From: Arachnia rubra
Lineage (GTDB): Bacteria > Actinomycetota > Actinomycetes > Propionibacteriales > Propionibacteriaceae
NCBI RefSeq assembly: GCF_019973735.1
Contig: NZ_AP024463.1
Location: 434,001 to 498,000, forward strand
Length of the DNA: 64,000 bases
Direction: 5' to 3'
The position numbers and the translations under genes are program-made. Below are positions 8,775 to 17,454 of the stretch, one piece after another. Under the pieces are notes generated by a model. That model made no database searches and was not told the DNA's origin. It saw only the letters and a list, made by a program, of their open reading frames with translations. The stretch's first letter is position 1. Each line of letters starts with the position of its first letter.

Positions 8775-9444
8775 TGCTTCTGTAGGGAAAGTCTGTGGTG
8801 TCTCAAGTTGTGAGTTGTCTGTTTGGAGGCGGTTTCTTGTCTTTCTGGTAGGTGTGTCTATTGTTCTGGGCGTGTCGGGTTGTGCTGACTCTCCTAGTGA
8901 CCCTGAGCCGACTGTGACGTGGAGTGAGCGTGAAACGCCGGATATTGTGACCATTGCTGTGCCTAAGGGGTGGTTTCTGGTGGAGCGGAAAGATAAACCC
9001 AATCAATATGATTTGGAGATTGCCAACAATCGCGGCAATCTGGATGCTGAGGGGATTACTATCTTTAATCAGAAGCCTTCTATTGCTGGTTTCCATGGCC
9101 CGGATATTGATATGAGGGCGAAGCGTGATCAGTGGATGGCGGATGATGTCAAGGTCAACCGAGTGAGGGATCCTGAGCCGATAGGCCCCAGGATAATTGG
9201 CGGCTCCCAGGCTTGGGGATATTCGGGAATGTTCACCTTCAACGACAAGAAGACTTACCCGTCCCAGCGTTGGATAATTTGGCGTGAGGATGGCAAGTGG
9301 AGTATCTATGTCACGGGGTTTGAGAATACTTCCACGGTTCCGGAGGAGTTGATTGCTGCTCTCGATACCGTCTCATTCTTTCCGCCAAACCCCCGTATCT
9401 CCTCAGGTAGCGCCACTCCGAGCCCCAGCGCTAGCGAGAGCTGA
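8764..9444 (+). CDS. lipoprotein of unknown function
   Basis: About 226 residues from GTG 8764, which overlaps the previous stop and follows GTAAGG. The N-terminus has arginines (VWRRF), a hydrophobic stretch and the lipobox VSGC, so the mature protein would be lipid-anchored outside the cell at about Cys40. The extracellular part contains a PsbP/LpqN-like pattern (VTIAVPKGWFLVE and a WGYSGMFTF strand) and a Ser/Pro tail. LpqN-like lipoproteins are common near actinobacterial secretion systems, but this assignment is weak. An ATG at 8734 would lengthen the N-terminus implausibly. Confidence 0.65.
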   Translation: MRNDASVGKVCGVSSCELSVWRRFLVFLVGVSIVLGVSGCADSPSDPEPTVTWSERETPDIVTIAVPKGWFLVERKDKPNQYDLEIANNRGNLDAEGITIFNQKPSIAGFHGPDIDMRAKRDQWMADDVKVNRVRDPEPIGPRIIGGSQAWGYSGMFTFNDKKTYPSQRWIIWREDGKWSIYVTGFENTSTVPEELIAALDTVSFFPPNPRISSGSATPSPSASES

Positions 9445-9451
9445 TGGTGCA

Positions 9452-9471
9452 GGGGGTTGGTGGTTCTAGGG
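9452..9471 (+). repeat. 20-bp direct repeat, right copy
   Basis: Second copy of GGGGGTTGGTGGTTCTAGGG (first at 4648-4667). It begins 7 bp after the lipoprotein stop. Confidence 0.55.
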
Positions 9472-9509
9472 ATTCTTCGGTAGGGCCGCTACCCATCCGG
9501 GGGGCGGTT

Positions 9510-9650
9510 TGCTGGCCTTGGTGATGATGTGCTGGCCTTATGTACGTTTGCCTGTGTTGTGAGGCCAGCAGATGGCAATAAGGCCAGCAAAAAGAGGACA
9601 GGGCCAGCAAACGTGAGATAGGACCAGCAGGCGGGCTCAGCTGGCCAGCA
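9510..9650. repeat. phased array of a GCTGGCC/GGCCAGC motif
   Basis: Seven copies of one short motif at about 20-bp steps. Two point forward (GCTGGCC at 9511 and 9531). Five are inverted (GGCCAGC at 9563, 9582, 9602 and 9643, and a variant GACCAGC at 9622). Arms such as TTTGCTGGCCTT and AAGGCCAGCAAA can pair into long stems. It lies between two convergent genes and runs into the 3' end of the glycosyltransferase gene, so one role may be bidirectional termination. Confidence 0.75.
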
Positions 9651-10929
9651 GGCCGGGGGCTGGACGGCGGCCCAGCTCCTGGTAGATGCGGAGCATCGCG
9701 TCGGCCTGCGACTTCACCGTCCACTGGCCTGCCAGGCGGCGTGACGTGGCAGAGGCTCGGGCCCGCCACTCCGCGTCGGGCAGCTTTTCGATGATCCGCA
9801 GGATGGCGGCGGCCAGTGACGCCGGGGTTGGGCTCGCCAGCTCGGCGTTCACGCCCGGCTCCAGCACCAGCTGCAGACCCGGGTCCACCGAGACGATGGG
9901 CAGGCCCGCCAGCGCGGCCTCATGCAGGACGAGGGCCTGGGTGTCGGTCTGGCTGGGGAAGGCGTACAGGTCGCTCATCTCGTAGAACGCTCCCAGCGAC
10001 TCGCGTCTCTGCTCGCCCGGCAGCAGGATGTGGCCGTGGCGCCTACCCGCGTCGAGGACCTTCGCGATCTTCGGGTAGCGCTGCCAGTCGCCAACCACCA
10101 TGAGCTGCGCGTCCGGACGCTGCGCGACGACGAGCTCGAAGGCCTCACATAGCAGCGGCAGCCCCTTCTCCGGGGCGATCCGGCCGACGTAGGTCACCAG
10201 CGGGCCCGGACCGCGTGGCACCGGTGGGGGACCCGACGGCAGCGGATCGACGCCGTTCGGGACCACGATCAGGTTCGCCTCCGGCGCCAGGGCACGGCAG
10301 CGCTCCGCGGTCTTCGGCGACGGTGACGTCACCAGGTCCGCGGAGTCCAGCATCTTCTTGCACAGCCCCAGCAGCGTCGCCGTGGAGCGGCCGCGGTCCG
10401 CAAACCGGACCGCCGCGTCGCGCAGGTCGTGGGAATTGAGGATCTCCCCGTGCGTCAGTCGTGCGAACGCCTGCACCACCCCACGCAGCAGCGGCAGAAC
10501 GGCGGCGTAGTGGTCGGCGTAGGCGTCAAAGTCGGTGTGCCAGGTCATCAGCATCGGCTTGTCCAGCCGCTTGGCGGCCCAGGTCCCCAGGACGCCGACC
10601 GTGCCCAGCCCATGCACGTGAATGACGTCGGGGTCGAGCTCTCCGACCTTCTCGATGGTGCGTTCGAAATGCCGGCCACTCGCGACCCGCGTGGGCATGT
10701 TCGGCACCCGGACCGAAGGCAGCCGCACCTCCACGCGCCCTTCCCGGCCCAGGTGTGGGTTCGGCCCCTTCGCCTTCGGCGCGACGACCACGACCTCGTG
10801 GCCGGCGTCGAGAAGGTTCCCCTCCAGCTGCTGGACAGCGAACATCAGACCGTTGCTGCCGGGGCCGTAGTTGTCCGTGAACTGGGCGACCTTCAGGCAA
10901 CGCGGTGAATGCTCAGACTCTTCAGTCAC
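9637..10929 (-). CDS. GT4-family glycosyltransferase
   Basis: 430 residues from a GTG start. It has the GT-B fold of family GT4: N-terminal Rossmann domain (VAQFTDNYGPGSNG, DVIHVHGLG), then a C-terminal donor-binding domain with TYVGRIAPEKGLPLL, the PNGVDPLP turn, and FPSQTDTQALVLHEA with the nucleotide-sugar Glu. It resembles PimB/GtfA-type enzymes that add a sugar (often mannose or glucose) to a lipid or metabolite on the inner membrane face. The exact acceptor cannot be read from sequence. It is monocistronic; its 3' end lies in the repeat array at 9510-9650. Confidence 0.85.
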   Translation of the reverse strand: MTEESEHSPRCLKVAQFTDNYGPGSNGLMFAVQQLEGNLLDAGHEVVVVAPKAKGPNPHLGREGRVEVRLPSVRVPNMPTRVASGRHFERTIEKVGELDPDVIHVHGLGTVGVLGTWAAKRLDKPMLMTWHTDFDAYADHYAAVLPLLRGVVQAFARLTHGEILNSHDLRDAAVRFADRGRSTATLLGLCKKMLDSADLVTSPSPKTAERCRALAPEANLIVVPNGVDPLPSGPPPVPRGPGPLVTYVGRIAPEKGLPLLCEAFELVVAQRPDAQLMVVGDWQRYPKIAKVLDAGRRHGHILLPGEQRRESLGAFYEMSDLYAFPSQTDTQALVLHEAALAGLPIVSVDPGLQLVLEPGVNAELASPTPASLAAAILRIIEKLPDAEWRARASATSRRLAGQWTVKSQADAMLRIYQELGRRPAPGLLAS

Positions 10930-11038
10930 GTCGACACTCTAGCCGAATTGCACCCTGGGCGAGACTTCCCCTGGAACCAAAGGAAATACTCGATCAATGC
11001 CATCCGCCGCCCGCGCTATGGCAGTTCGGCAATTGTCT

Positions 11039-12607
11039 TCACGTGGATTCCAGGTGCAGGCGGCGCTGACAGGCATCGACGACAGCGGGGTCGTGGCTGA
11101 TCACCAGCACCGCCCGCCCCTCGGAGGCATGCCACACGTCGGCCATCAGCGCCTCGGCGGTGGCCTGGTCGAGGTGCTCGGTCGGCTCGTCGAGGATCCA
11201 CAGGTCGCGGTCCGCCACCAGCAGCCGAGCCAGCGCCAGCCGCCGCCGCTCCCCGCCGGACAGGGTGCCGCCGTCCTCACCGACGAGCCGGTCCGGGTCC
11301 AGCGGCAGGCCAGCCCGCTCCAGGGCGTTGCGCACCTGCTCGCTGGTGGCGTCCTTGTTGCCGATCCGCACGTTCTCGGCCACGGAGGTCGCGAAGATGT
11401 GGGCGTCCTGGGCCAGGTAGCCGACGCGCCCGCCCCGCCGTACCGTGCCCTCCCGCGGCGGGATCAGGCCCATAGCGGTGGCGGCCAGGGTCGTCTTGCC
11501 GGCGCCGGAGGCCCCAGTGCATGCCACCTGCTCCCCGGGCCGCACCGTCAGGTCCAGCCCGGACTGGATCACCGGCCCGCCGGGCCAGCCGATCGACACC
11601 GCATCGAGCTCTAGGCCGGGGCTGGCCTCGCCGTCGGGGACCACATCGCCTGTCCCGACCGGCTCGGCGTCAAGCACCTCCAGCACCCGCTCCAGGGAGG
11701 AGCTGGCCCGGGTCCACGTCTGCGCCGCCGACACGAACGTGGCCAGCACCTCGTGCAGCGCCAGGGGCACCAGCGCCAGGACCGCTAGGAAGGTGGGGTG
11801 CATGGTGCCCGCGGCGACGGCGGGGCCGCCGATCGCCAGCCCCGCGACCACCGCGATCCCGGCAGCGACCACCTGCGCCGCCGTCGCGATGCCCCGCACC
11901 CACGCGCCGTGCGCCTCCTGCTGCCGTAGCCGTTCGTCGACGTCCAGCAGCTGGTCTAGAGCCTCGCGGTCAGCTCCGTAGGCAACTAGGTCGGGGGCGG
12001 TGCGGGCCAGCTCACGGACCACGTCCGCCAGCTCTCCCCGGGTCGGCGCGGCCGCGCGGTCGGCGCTCAGGGTGGCGCGCTGCGCGGCCAGCGGCACGGC
12101 CACCCCGGCCAGGAGGACCGTCACGAACAGCGCCAGAGCGGCCCACGGCGAGATGACGGCGAGCCCTGCGGAGGTCCCGGTGATCACCAGCAGCCCCGAG
12201 GCGATCGGGAGCAGCACCCGTACCAACACGTCGGTGACGGCCTCGGTGTCGGCGACGACCCGGGTCAGCAGGTCGCCGCGCCGGGCGCCTATCAGGGTGG
12301 TGCGGGCCAGCGACTCGTAGGTGCGCAGCCGCAGCCCCGACTGCATGCGCAGCGCGACGTCGTGCCCCACGAGACGTTCTACGTAGCGGAACACACCCCG
12401 CGAGATGGCGAAGGTCCGCACCCCCACGGCCGGGGCCTGGAGGTACAGCACCGGCGGCAACAGCGCCGCGAAGCTGATCAGCCACGCCGACAGGCCCATC
12501 AGCGCCACCGACGACGCGGACGCCAGGAAGGCCAGCAGAACCGCCAGCCCGAGGCGCAGGCCGCCCCGTGGAATGGCCCGGACCAGGCCCGTCAGCAGCC
12601 CCCTCAC
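11039..12607 (-). CDS. cydC: thiol reductant ABC exporter subunit CydC
   Basis: 522 residues: six-helix ABC exporter membrane domain followed by an ATPase domain with Walker A GASGAGKTT, signature LSGGERRRLALARLL and Walker B LWILDEPTEHLD. CydDC exports cysteine/glutathione-type thiols and is needed to assemble cytochrome bd. It overlaps cydD by 4 bp (ATGA), the last step of the cydABDC operon, so translation is probably coupled. Confidence 0.92.
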   Translation of the reverse strand: MRGLLTGLVRAIPRGGLRLGLAVLLAFLASASSVALMGLSAWLISFAALLPPVLYLQAPAVGVRTFAISRGVFRYVERLVGHDVALRMQSGLRLRTYESLARTTLIGARRGDLLTRVVADTEAVTDVLVRVLLPIASGLLVITGTSAGLAVISPWAALALFVTVLLAGVAVPLAAQRATLSADRAAAPTRGELADVVRELARTAPDLVAYGADREALDQLLDVDERLRQQEAHGAWVRGIATAAQVVAAGIAVVAGLAIGGPAVAAGTMHPTFLAVLALVPLALHEVLATFVSAAQTWTRASSSLERVLEVLDAEPVGTGDVVPDGEASPGLELDAVSIGWPGGPVIQSGLDLTVRPGEQVACTGASGAGKTTLAATAMGLIPPREGTVRRGGRVGYLAQDAHIFATSVAENVRIGNKDATSEQVRNALERAGLPLDPDRLVGEDGGTLSGGERRRLALARLLVADRDLWILDEPTEHLDQATAEALMADVWHASEGRAVLVISHDPAVVDACQRRLHLEST

Positions 12608-14199
12608 AGCGTGACCACCTCGTCGGCGGCCGCCAGGACGGCGTTGCGGTGGGTGACCACCAGCGCACTCGCGCCCGAGTCGCGGACGGCCCGGATCACG
12701 GCCGCCTCGGTGTCGGCGTCGAGACCCGCGGTCGGCTCGTCTAGCACCAGCAGCCGCGCGCCGCCCTGCCGGATCCTCAGCAGCGCCCGGGCCAGGGCCA
12801 CGCGTCGCCGCTCGCCCCCGGACAACCCCTCGCCGTCGTCGCCGACAGGCTTGCCGGGCGGGAAATCCGCGCCGGCGTCACGCAGGGCCGCCTCGACCTG
12901 CTCAGGGGAGGCGCCGGGGCTGCCGAGGGCCACGTTGTCGTCGACGGTGCCCGCGACCATCCCAGGATTCTGACCCACCCAGGCGGTGCGGGACCGCCAC
13001 TGGGCGGCATCCATCGACGCCAGGTCCTGCCCGTCGACCAGGACCCTCCCCGTATCGGGTCGTTGGAAGCCCATCACCAGGCTAAGGGCCGTCGATTTGC
13101 CGCCGCCTGACGGTCCGGTCAGCGCCACCACGCGTCCCTCAGGCACCTCCAGCGACAGCCCGGACAAGGCTGGGCTGGTGGCACCGGGCCAGGTGAAGCC
13201 GACGTCGTCGAGGGCCAGCCGCGACCCCGCCGGTAGGGCGCTGCCGCCGGATGACGCGCCCAGTTCGATGAGATCGAGGGCCGCCTGCGCGGCCGCCACC
13301 CCGTCAGCGGAGTCGTGGAAGTGGACGCCCACCTGCCGCACCGGCAGGAAAGCCTCCGGAGCCAGGATCAGCACGAACAGCGCAGCCTCGAACGGCATCT
13401 CGCCGCCCGCCAGGCGGAATCCCACCGTCACCGCGACGAGCGCCACCGACAGCGATGCCAGCAGCTCCAGCGCGAACGACGACAGGAAGGCGGTGTAGAG
13501 CACCTTGATGGTCTGCCCCCGGAACTGCTCCTCCGTGATCTTCAGGCCCCGGCGCTGAGCATAGGCCCGCGCGAAGGCCTGGAGGGTGGGCAGCCCCTGG
13601 ATGAGGTCGGCGAAGTGATTGGCGAGCTTATCGGCCCGGGTGAAGGCCCGCCGCGTCGCGGCCTGCGTGGTCCAGCCGATGAGCGCCATGAACACCGGGA
13701 CCAGCGGCAGGGTGAACGCGACGATGAGGGCGCTGGGCCAGTCGGCCAGCAGCAGCACCCCGCCGACCAGGAGCGGCACCGTCGCCGCCAAGCCAAGCTG
13801 CGGCAGGTACTTGGAGAAGTAGCCATCCAGGGCATCGAGGCCGGTGGTGGCCGCCTTCGTCAGCGTCGCCGACGACGCCACCGGCCGGGTGAGGTGCGCG
13901 GCGAGCACGTCACGCCGCAGCCGCGACTTGACCGCCGCCGCTGAACGATGGGCCAGCACCGAGTTCACCCAGGCCAGCAGGCCGCGCGCTGCGAAGACCG
14001 CGAACAGCAGCGCCAGCATGGCCCCCCAGTCGTCAGGCAGCGCCCGGTAGGTGAAAACGATCGCGACCCCACGGGCCAGCAGCCAGGCCTGGGCGATCAC
14101 CAGGACTGAGGTCAGGATGCCGACAACAACCGAGGCGACCAGGTAGTTCCTGGTCGCCTCGGCGCGTTTCAGGAGCCTGGGCTCCACGGGTCCAGCCAT
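12604..14199 (-). CDS. cydD: thiol reductant ABC exporter subunit CydD
   Basis: 531 residues with the CydD pattern: exporter-type membrane domain (DGYFSKYLPQLGLA) and C-terminal ATPase with Walker A GPSGGGKST, signature LSGGERRRVALARALL and LLVLDEPTAGLD. It forms a heterodimer with CydC in the cytoplasmic membrane. It starts 16 bp after the cydB stop and overlaps cydC by 4 bp. Confidence 0.93.
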   Translation of the reverse strand: MAGPVEPRLLKRAEATRNYLVASVVVGILTSVLVIAQAWLLARGVAIVFTYRALPDDWGAMLALLFAVFAARGLLAWVNSVLAHRSAAAVKSRLRRDVLAAHLTRPVASSATLTKAATTGLDALDGYFSKYLPQLGLAATVPLLVGGVLLLADWPSALIVAFTLPLVPVFMALIGWTTQAATRRAFTRADKLANHFADLIQGLPTLQAFARAYAQRRGLKITEEQFRGQTIKVLYTAFLSSFALELLASLSVALVAVTVGFRLAGGEMPFEAALFVLILAPEAFLPVRQVGVHFHDSADGVAAAQAALDLIELGASSGGSALPAGSRLALDDVGFTWPGATSPALSGLSLEVPEGRVVALTGPSGGGKSTALSLVMGFQRPDTGRVLVDGQDLASMDAAQWRSRTAWVGQNPGMVAGTVDDNVALGSPGASPEQVEAALRDAGADFPPGKPVGDDGEGLSGGERRRVALARALLRIRQGGARLLVLDEPTAGLDADTEAAVIRAVRDSGASALVVTHRNAVLAAADEVVTL

Positions 14200-14215
14200 G
14201 CGGTTCAGGCTAGCG

Positions 14216-15280
14216 TCAGTAGACGATCTGGTCTGGGATGTTCTTGGTGCTAATGCGCTTGCTGAAAACCCAGTAGCTCCACGCCTGGTAGGCCAGCACG
14301 ATGGGGACGAAGATCACCGCCGCCCAGGTCATGATCGTCAGGGTCGTCTCCGAGCTCGCCGCCGTGATGATGTTCAGCCGGTCCTTCACCGGCAGCGAGT
14401 TGTCCTGCGCGAAGCCTAGGTTGCCGTACATCCGCACGAGCAGGCCCGAGATCAGCGCGACGATGGAGACCCCGCACAGGACGAACCCCCAGCCCTCCCG
14501 GTGCAGCTGGGTGGTGGCGACGAGCGACGCAGCCAACGCCACGACCGCCAATACGGCCGTAATCCAGCCGGGGATGGTGAGGTCCGCGAACTCGGAGACC
14601 GCCGGCCAGAACAGATTCTGGCAGACCACGAACAGCGTCAGGATGGCGGCGACCGGCCAGCCCCAGGACCGCACGAAACCGCGGGCGTGCTCGTGGACCT
14701 CGCCGCGTGACTTCAGTGTCAGGAAGGTGGCGCCGTGGATCAGGAACAGGGTGACGAACAGCACCCCGCCCAGCAGGGCGAATGGCCCGAACAGGCCGAT
14801 GAGGCTGCCGTTCCACCACTTCCCGTCGTTGGCCAGTCCGATCGCGAAGTTCGCGAACCCCACTCCGAGCACCAGCGTGGCGGTGAAGGATCCGTAGGTC
14901 GCGAAGACGTCGAACATGCGGCGCCACTTGGCGTCGGGATGCTTGGAGCGGTACTCGAAGGCGACGCCGCGCAGGATCAGGCCCACGAGCGCCAGCAGCA
15001 GCGGCAGGTAGAGCGCGGAGAACATGGTGGAGTACCAGGCCGGGAAGGCGGCGAAGGTGGCGCCGCCGGCGGTCAGCAGCCAGACCTCGTTGCCGTCCCA
15101 GGTGGGGCCGATGGTGTTGACCATCACGCGGCGCTCCTTGTCATCGCGGCCGAGGATGGGCAGCAGCATCGCAACCCCGAAGTCGAAACCTTCCAGGAAG
15201 AAGAAGCCGACCCACAGCACGGCGATCAGCAGGAACCAGACGACGTTCAGCGCCGGCACAGCGGTTTCAAGCAGCGGCAT
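14216..15280 (-). CDS. cydB: cytochrome bd ubiquinol/menaquinol oxidase subunit II
   Basis: 354 residues, about eight or nine membrane segments, with the CydB opening VWFLLIAVLWVGFFFLEGFDFGV and the GPTWDGNEVWLLTAGG loop typical of subunit II. With CydA it forms the high-affinity terminal oxidase that reduces oxygen with menaquinol without pumping protons. It begins 10 bp after the cydA stop. Confidence 0.95.
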   Translation of the reverse strand: MPLLETAVPALNVVWFLLIAVLWVGFFFLEGFDFGVAMLLPILGRDDKERRVMVNTIGPTWDGNEVWLLTAGGATFAAFPAWYSTMFSALYLPLLLALVGLILRGVAFEYRSKHPDAKWRRMFDVFATYGSFTATLVLGVGFANFAIGLANDGKWWNGSLIGLFGPFALLGGVLFVTLFLIHGATFLTLKSRGEVHEHARGFVRSWGWPVAAILTLFVVCQNLFWPAVSEFADLTIPGWITAVLAVVALAASLVATTQLHREGWGFVLCGVSIVALISGLLVRMYGNLGFAQDNSLPVKDRLNIITAASSETTLTIMTWAAVIFVPIVLAYQAWSYWVFSKRISTKNIPDQIVY

Positions 15281-15290
15281 TCGGCTCTCC

Positions 15291-16763
15291 TCAGTACGCG
15301 AAGGACATGGGGGCGTCGGGGTCCTCTGAGACCTTGGGCTCGGCCACCTTGGGCAGCCCCTTGGCCGTGTAGTGGAAGAACAACCCCACCTCGATCACTG
15401 CGAGGAGACCGTACAGCAGCGTGTAGACGATCAGCGAGAGCAACACCTCGCCGGCGCTGACGGTGGGGGAGATCCCCGCCTGGGTGGGCATGACCCCCGC
15501 CACCAGCCACGGCTGGCGGCCCATCTCCGTGAAGATCCACCCGAATGAGATCCCGAACAGCGGCAGCAGCGGCATGGCGGCCATCAGCGTCGTCCACAGT
15601 TTCGACGCCTTCGGTGTGCGGCCGCCGCGGATCACCCACAGCACATAGACCCCGATCAGCAGGCCCAGCCCGCCGAAGGCCATCATCATGCGGAACGACC
15701 AGTAGGTGGCGTTCACATTCGGGATCGGGTCGATATGGCCGTATTTTTCCGCCAGCTGCTGCGCGTACTCGCCCTGGATGTTCGTCTGCGACCCGTTCTG
15801 CATCGAGTAGCCATGCTCGGCGTACTGCTCACGGATCGTGTCGATGCCCTTGATCTGCGGCACCCCGGCGATGAACGACAGGACCAGGGGGATCTTGATC
15901 TCGACGATGGTGCCGGTCTGGTCGGCGTTGGGGATCGTCAGCAGCGAGAAGTCGCCGGTGTCCTCGAAGGCACCCTCAGCGGCGGCGATCTTCGACGGCT
16001 GAAGCTGTGTGATGGCTTTGGCCTGTGCGTCGCCAGTGTAGAAGGTGAGCGCGGAGCCGGCGATCAGGACCCAGGCGCCGAACTTCGTCGCCCACCGGTA
16101 GGCGCCCGCGTCCTCCTCGGAGACATCCGGCTTCGCCAGGTGCCAGGCGGAGATGCCCGCCACCAGGCCACCCGCCACCATGTAGGAGGCGAAGATGACG
16201 TGTGGCAGCGCTGACATCAGCAGCGGGTTGCTCAGCACCTCCAGGAATCCGCCTACGCCGTCGAGCTCGGCGCGGTTCAGCTCCGTGTTGAACTTGGTGC
16301 CCACCGGGTTCTGCATCCAGGAGTTCGCCGCCAGGATGAAGATCGACGACAGCATGGTGCCGATGGCCGCGGCGTAGATGCAGGCCAGGTGGATCTTCTT
16401 CGGCAGCTTGTCCCAGCCGAAGATCCACAGGCCTAGGAAGGTCGACTCGAGGAAGAAGGCGATCAGGGCCTCCAGCGCCAGGGGCGCGCCGAAGACGTCG
16501 CCGACGAAGCGGGAGTACTCCGACCAGTTCATGCCGAACTGGAACTCCTGGACGATGCCCGTCACCACCCCCAGCGCGAAGTTGATCAGGAACAGCTTCC
16601 CGAAGAACTTCGTCAGCCTCAGGTACCTCTCCTTGCCCGTGCGCACCCAGATTGTCTGGATAACCGCGACGAGCATAGACATCGCGATCGTGATCGGCAC
16701 GAAGAGGAAGTGGTAGACGGTGGTAACCCCGAACTGCCACCTTGCTATTGCGACCGGATCCAT
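15291..16763 (-). CDS. cydA: cytochrome bd oxidase subunit I
   Basis: 490 residues, multi-pass. His18 in TTVYHFLF matches the heme b595 ligand of E. coli (His19). The conserved Q-loop side (GVVTGIVQEFQFGMNW and ALIAFFLESTFLG) is present and the C-terminus has the usual length for the short Q-loop class. It is first in the cydABDC operon. It diverges from a BlaI-family regulator with only 81 bp between the starts, which suggests redox- or stress-linked control of this oxidase. Confidence 0.95.
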   Translation of the reverse strand: MDPVAIARWQFGVTTVYHFLFVPITIAMSMLVAVIQTIWVRTGKERYLRLTKFFGKLFLINFALGVVTGIVQEFQFGMNWSEYSRFVGDVFGAPLALEALIAFFLESTFLGLWIFGWDKLPKKIHLACIYAAAIGTMLSSIFILAANSWMQNPVGTKFNTELNRAELDGVGGFLEVLSNPLLMSALPHVIFASYMVAGGLVAGISAWHLAKPDVSEEDAGAYRWATKFGAWVLIAGSALTFYTGDAQAKAITQLQPSKIAAAEGAFEDTGDFSLLTIPNADQTGTIVEIKIPLVLSFIAGVPQIKGIDTIREQYAEHGYSMQNGSQTNIQGEYAQQLAEKYGHIDPIPNVNATYWSFRMMMAFGGLGLLIGVYVLWVIRGGRTPKASKLWTTLMAAMPLLPLFGISFGWIFTEMGRQPWLVAGVMPTQAGISPTVSAGEVLLSLIVYTLLYGLLAVIEVGLFFHYTAKGLPKVAEPKVSEDPDAPMSFAY

Positions 16764-16844
16764 GGGCGGAACCTACTACGCGGTAATACCCTATTTCAAG
16801 ATGCCGACAAAATGTCCCGATGAATTGTTGAATACAATGCCGAC
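16764..16844. promoter_or_regulatory. divergent cydA / BlaI-type regulator control region
   Basis: 81 bp between two start codons. TACTACGCGGTAATA (16774-16788) is an imperfect inverted repeat similar to ACTAC-type BlaI operators. A -10-like TACAAT (16833-16838) ends 6 bp before the regulator's ATG, so that transcript is probably leaderless. ATGCCGACA is repeated directly at 16801-16809 and 16837-16845. Confidence 0.45.
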
Positions 16845-17183
16845 ATGGTGCGTGGTGAGCTGGAGCAGCGTGTGATGGTGCTGTTGTGGCAGGCCGGCGA
16901 GCCCCTGTCCGTCGTCGACGTGCAGGGGCTGCTGGCGCGTGACCGGGACCTGGCCTACACCACCGTCATGACAGTGCTGGACCGCCTGGCTAAGAAAGGC
17001 CTTGCCAAACGGGAAATGAAGCGCCGGGCCTGGCATTACGAGCCTGCTGACCCGCAGGCCGTGGTGCTGGCGCGCGACATGGCGGGCCTGCTGAGTGACG
17101 TCCCCGCCGAGGTGCGCCGGGAGGCGCTGAGGCTGCTGGATGAGACCCTGCTCCGGGAAGCCACGGAATCTGAAGCCCACTGA
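16845..17183 (+). CDS. BlaI/MecI/CopY-family transcriptional repressor
   Basis: 112 residues: a winged helix (LEQRVMVLLWQAGEPLSVVDV, then the recognition helix region AYTTVMTVLDRLAKKGL and wing REMKRRAWHYEP) and a short helical dimer part. In mycobacteria BlaI controls beta-lactamase and also respiratory genes. No BlaR-type M56 protease gene follows here, so the usual signal input is missing. The position, divergent from cydABDC, and ACTACA-type palindromes on both sides suggest it controls the oxidase operon and itself (inference). Confidence 0.85.
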   Translation: MVRGELEQRVMVLLWQAGEPLSVVDVQGLLARDRDLAYTTVMTVLDRLAKKGLAKREMKRRAWHYEPADPQAVVLARDMAGLLSDVPAEVRREALRLLDETLLREATESEAH

Positions 17184-17288
17184 GGTCCAATCGGCCAAGC
17201 CGGCTAGCCAGATATGCCGCGGGAAAGGATCCGTCCAGATTATTGGGACAAAAGTCATCCCCGCGTCTCATAAAATTCCTCGCAATCG

Positions 17289-17323
17289 TTGTTAACTTTT
17301 GTTAAGAACTACAATCTGTAGTA
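17289..17323 (+). promoter_or_regulatory. BlaI-type operator in an orphan promoter
   Basis: ACTACAATCTGTAGT (17308-17322) is a palindrome with 6-bp arms and matches the mycobacterial BlaI operator form ACTACA..TGTAGT. It overlaps a -10-like TACAAT (17310-17315) with TTGTTA at 17289-17294. A second palindrome, TACGACAATTCGTA, follows at 17330-17343. No convincing gene starts downstream on the plus strand, so what this promoter serves is unknown. Confidence 0.5.
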
Positions 17324-17360
17324 GATGAATACGACAATTCGTAGTAGCGCTTCCCCATTT

Positions 17361-17378
17361 TCCGGGAATATTCCCGGA
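17361..17378. promoter_or_regulatory. perfect 18-bp palindrome
   Basis: TCCGGGAATATTCCCGGA is fully self-complementary. It lies 3' of the regulator gene and 3' of the flavoprotein gene on the other strand, so it may be a protein-binding site or part of a 3'-end structure. Confidence 0.4.
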
Positions 17379-17397
17379 CGCCGGCCGGGCAGAGAGA

Positions 17398-17428
17398 ACC
17401 GCTCCCGCAGGAGGCTGCCGGGAGCGGT
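17398..17428 (-). terminator. terminator of the ether-lipid-like operon
   Basis: ACCGCTCCC and GGGAGCGGT form a 9-bp stem extended by GCAG/CTGC around a GAGG loop. On the minus strand it is followed by TTCTCTCT. It lies 27 bp after the flavoprotein stop. Confidence 0.65.
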
Positions 17429-17454
17429 CAGCTGGTCTCGTGACTGGTCTCTGG

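Noticed and set aside
9510..9650. CRISPR array
   Set aside because: The units are about 7-10 bp with about 10-bp spacers and change orientation; no cas genes nearby.
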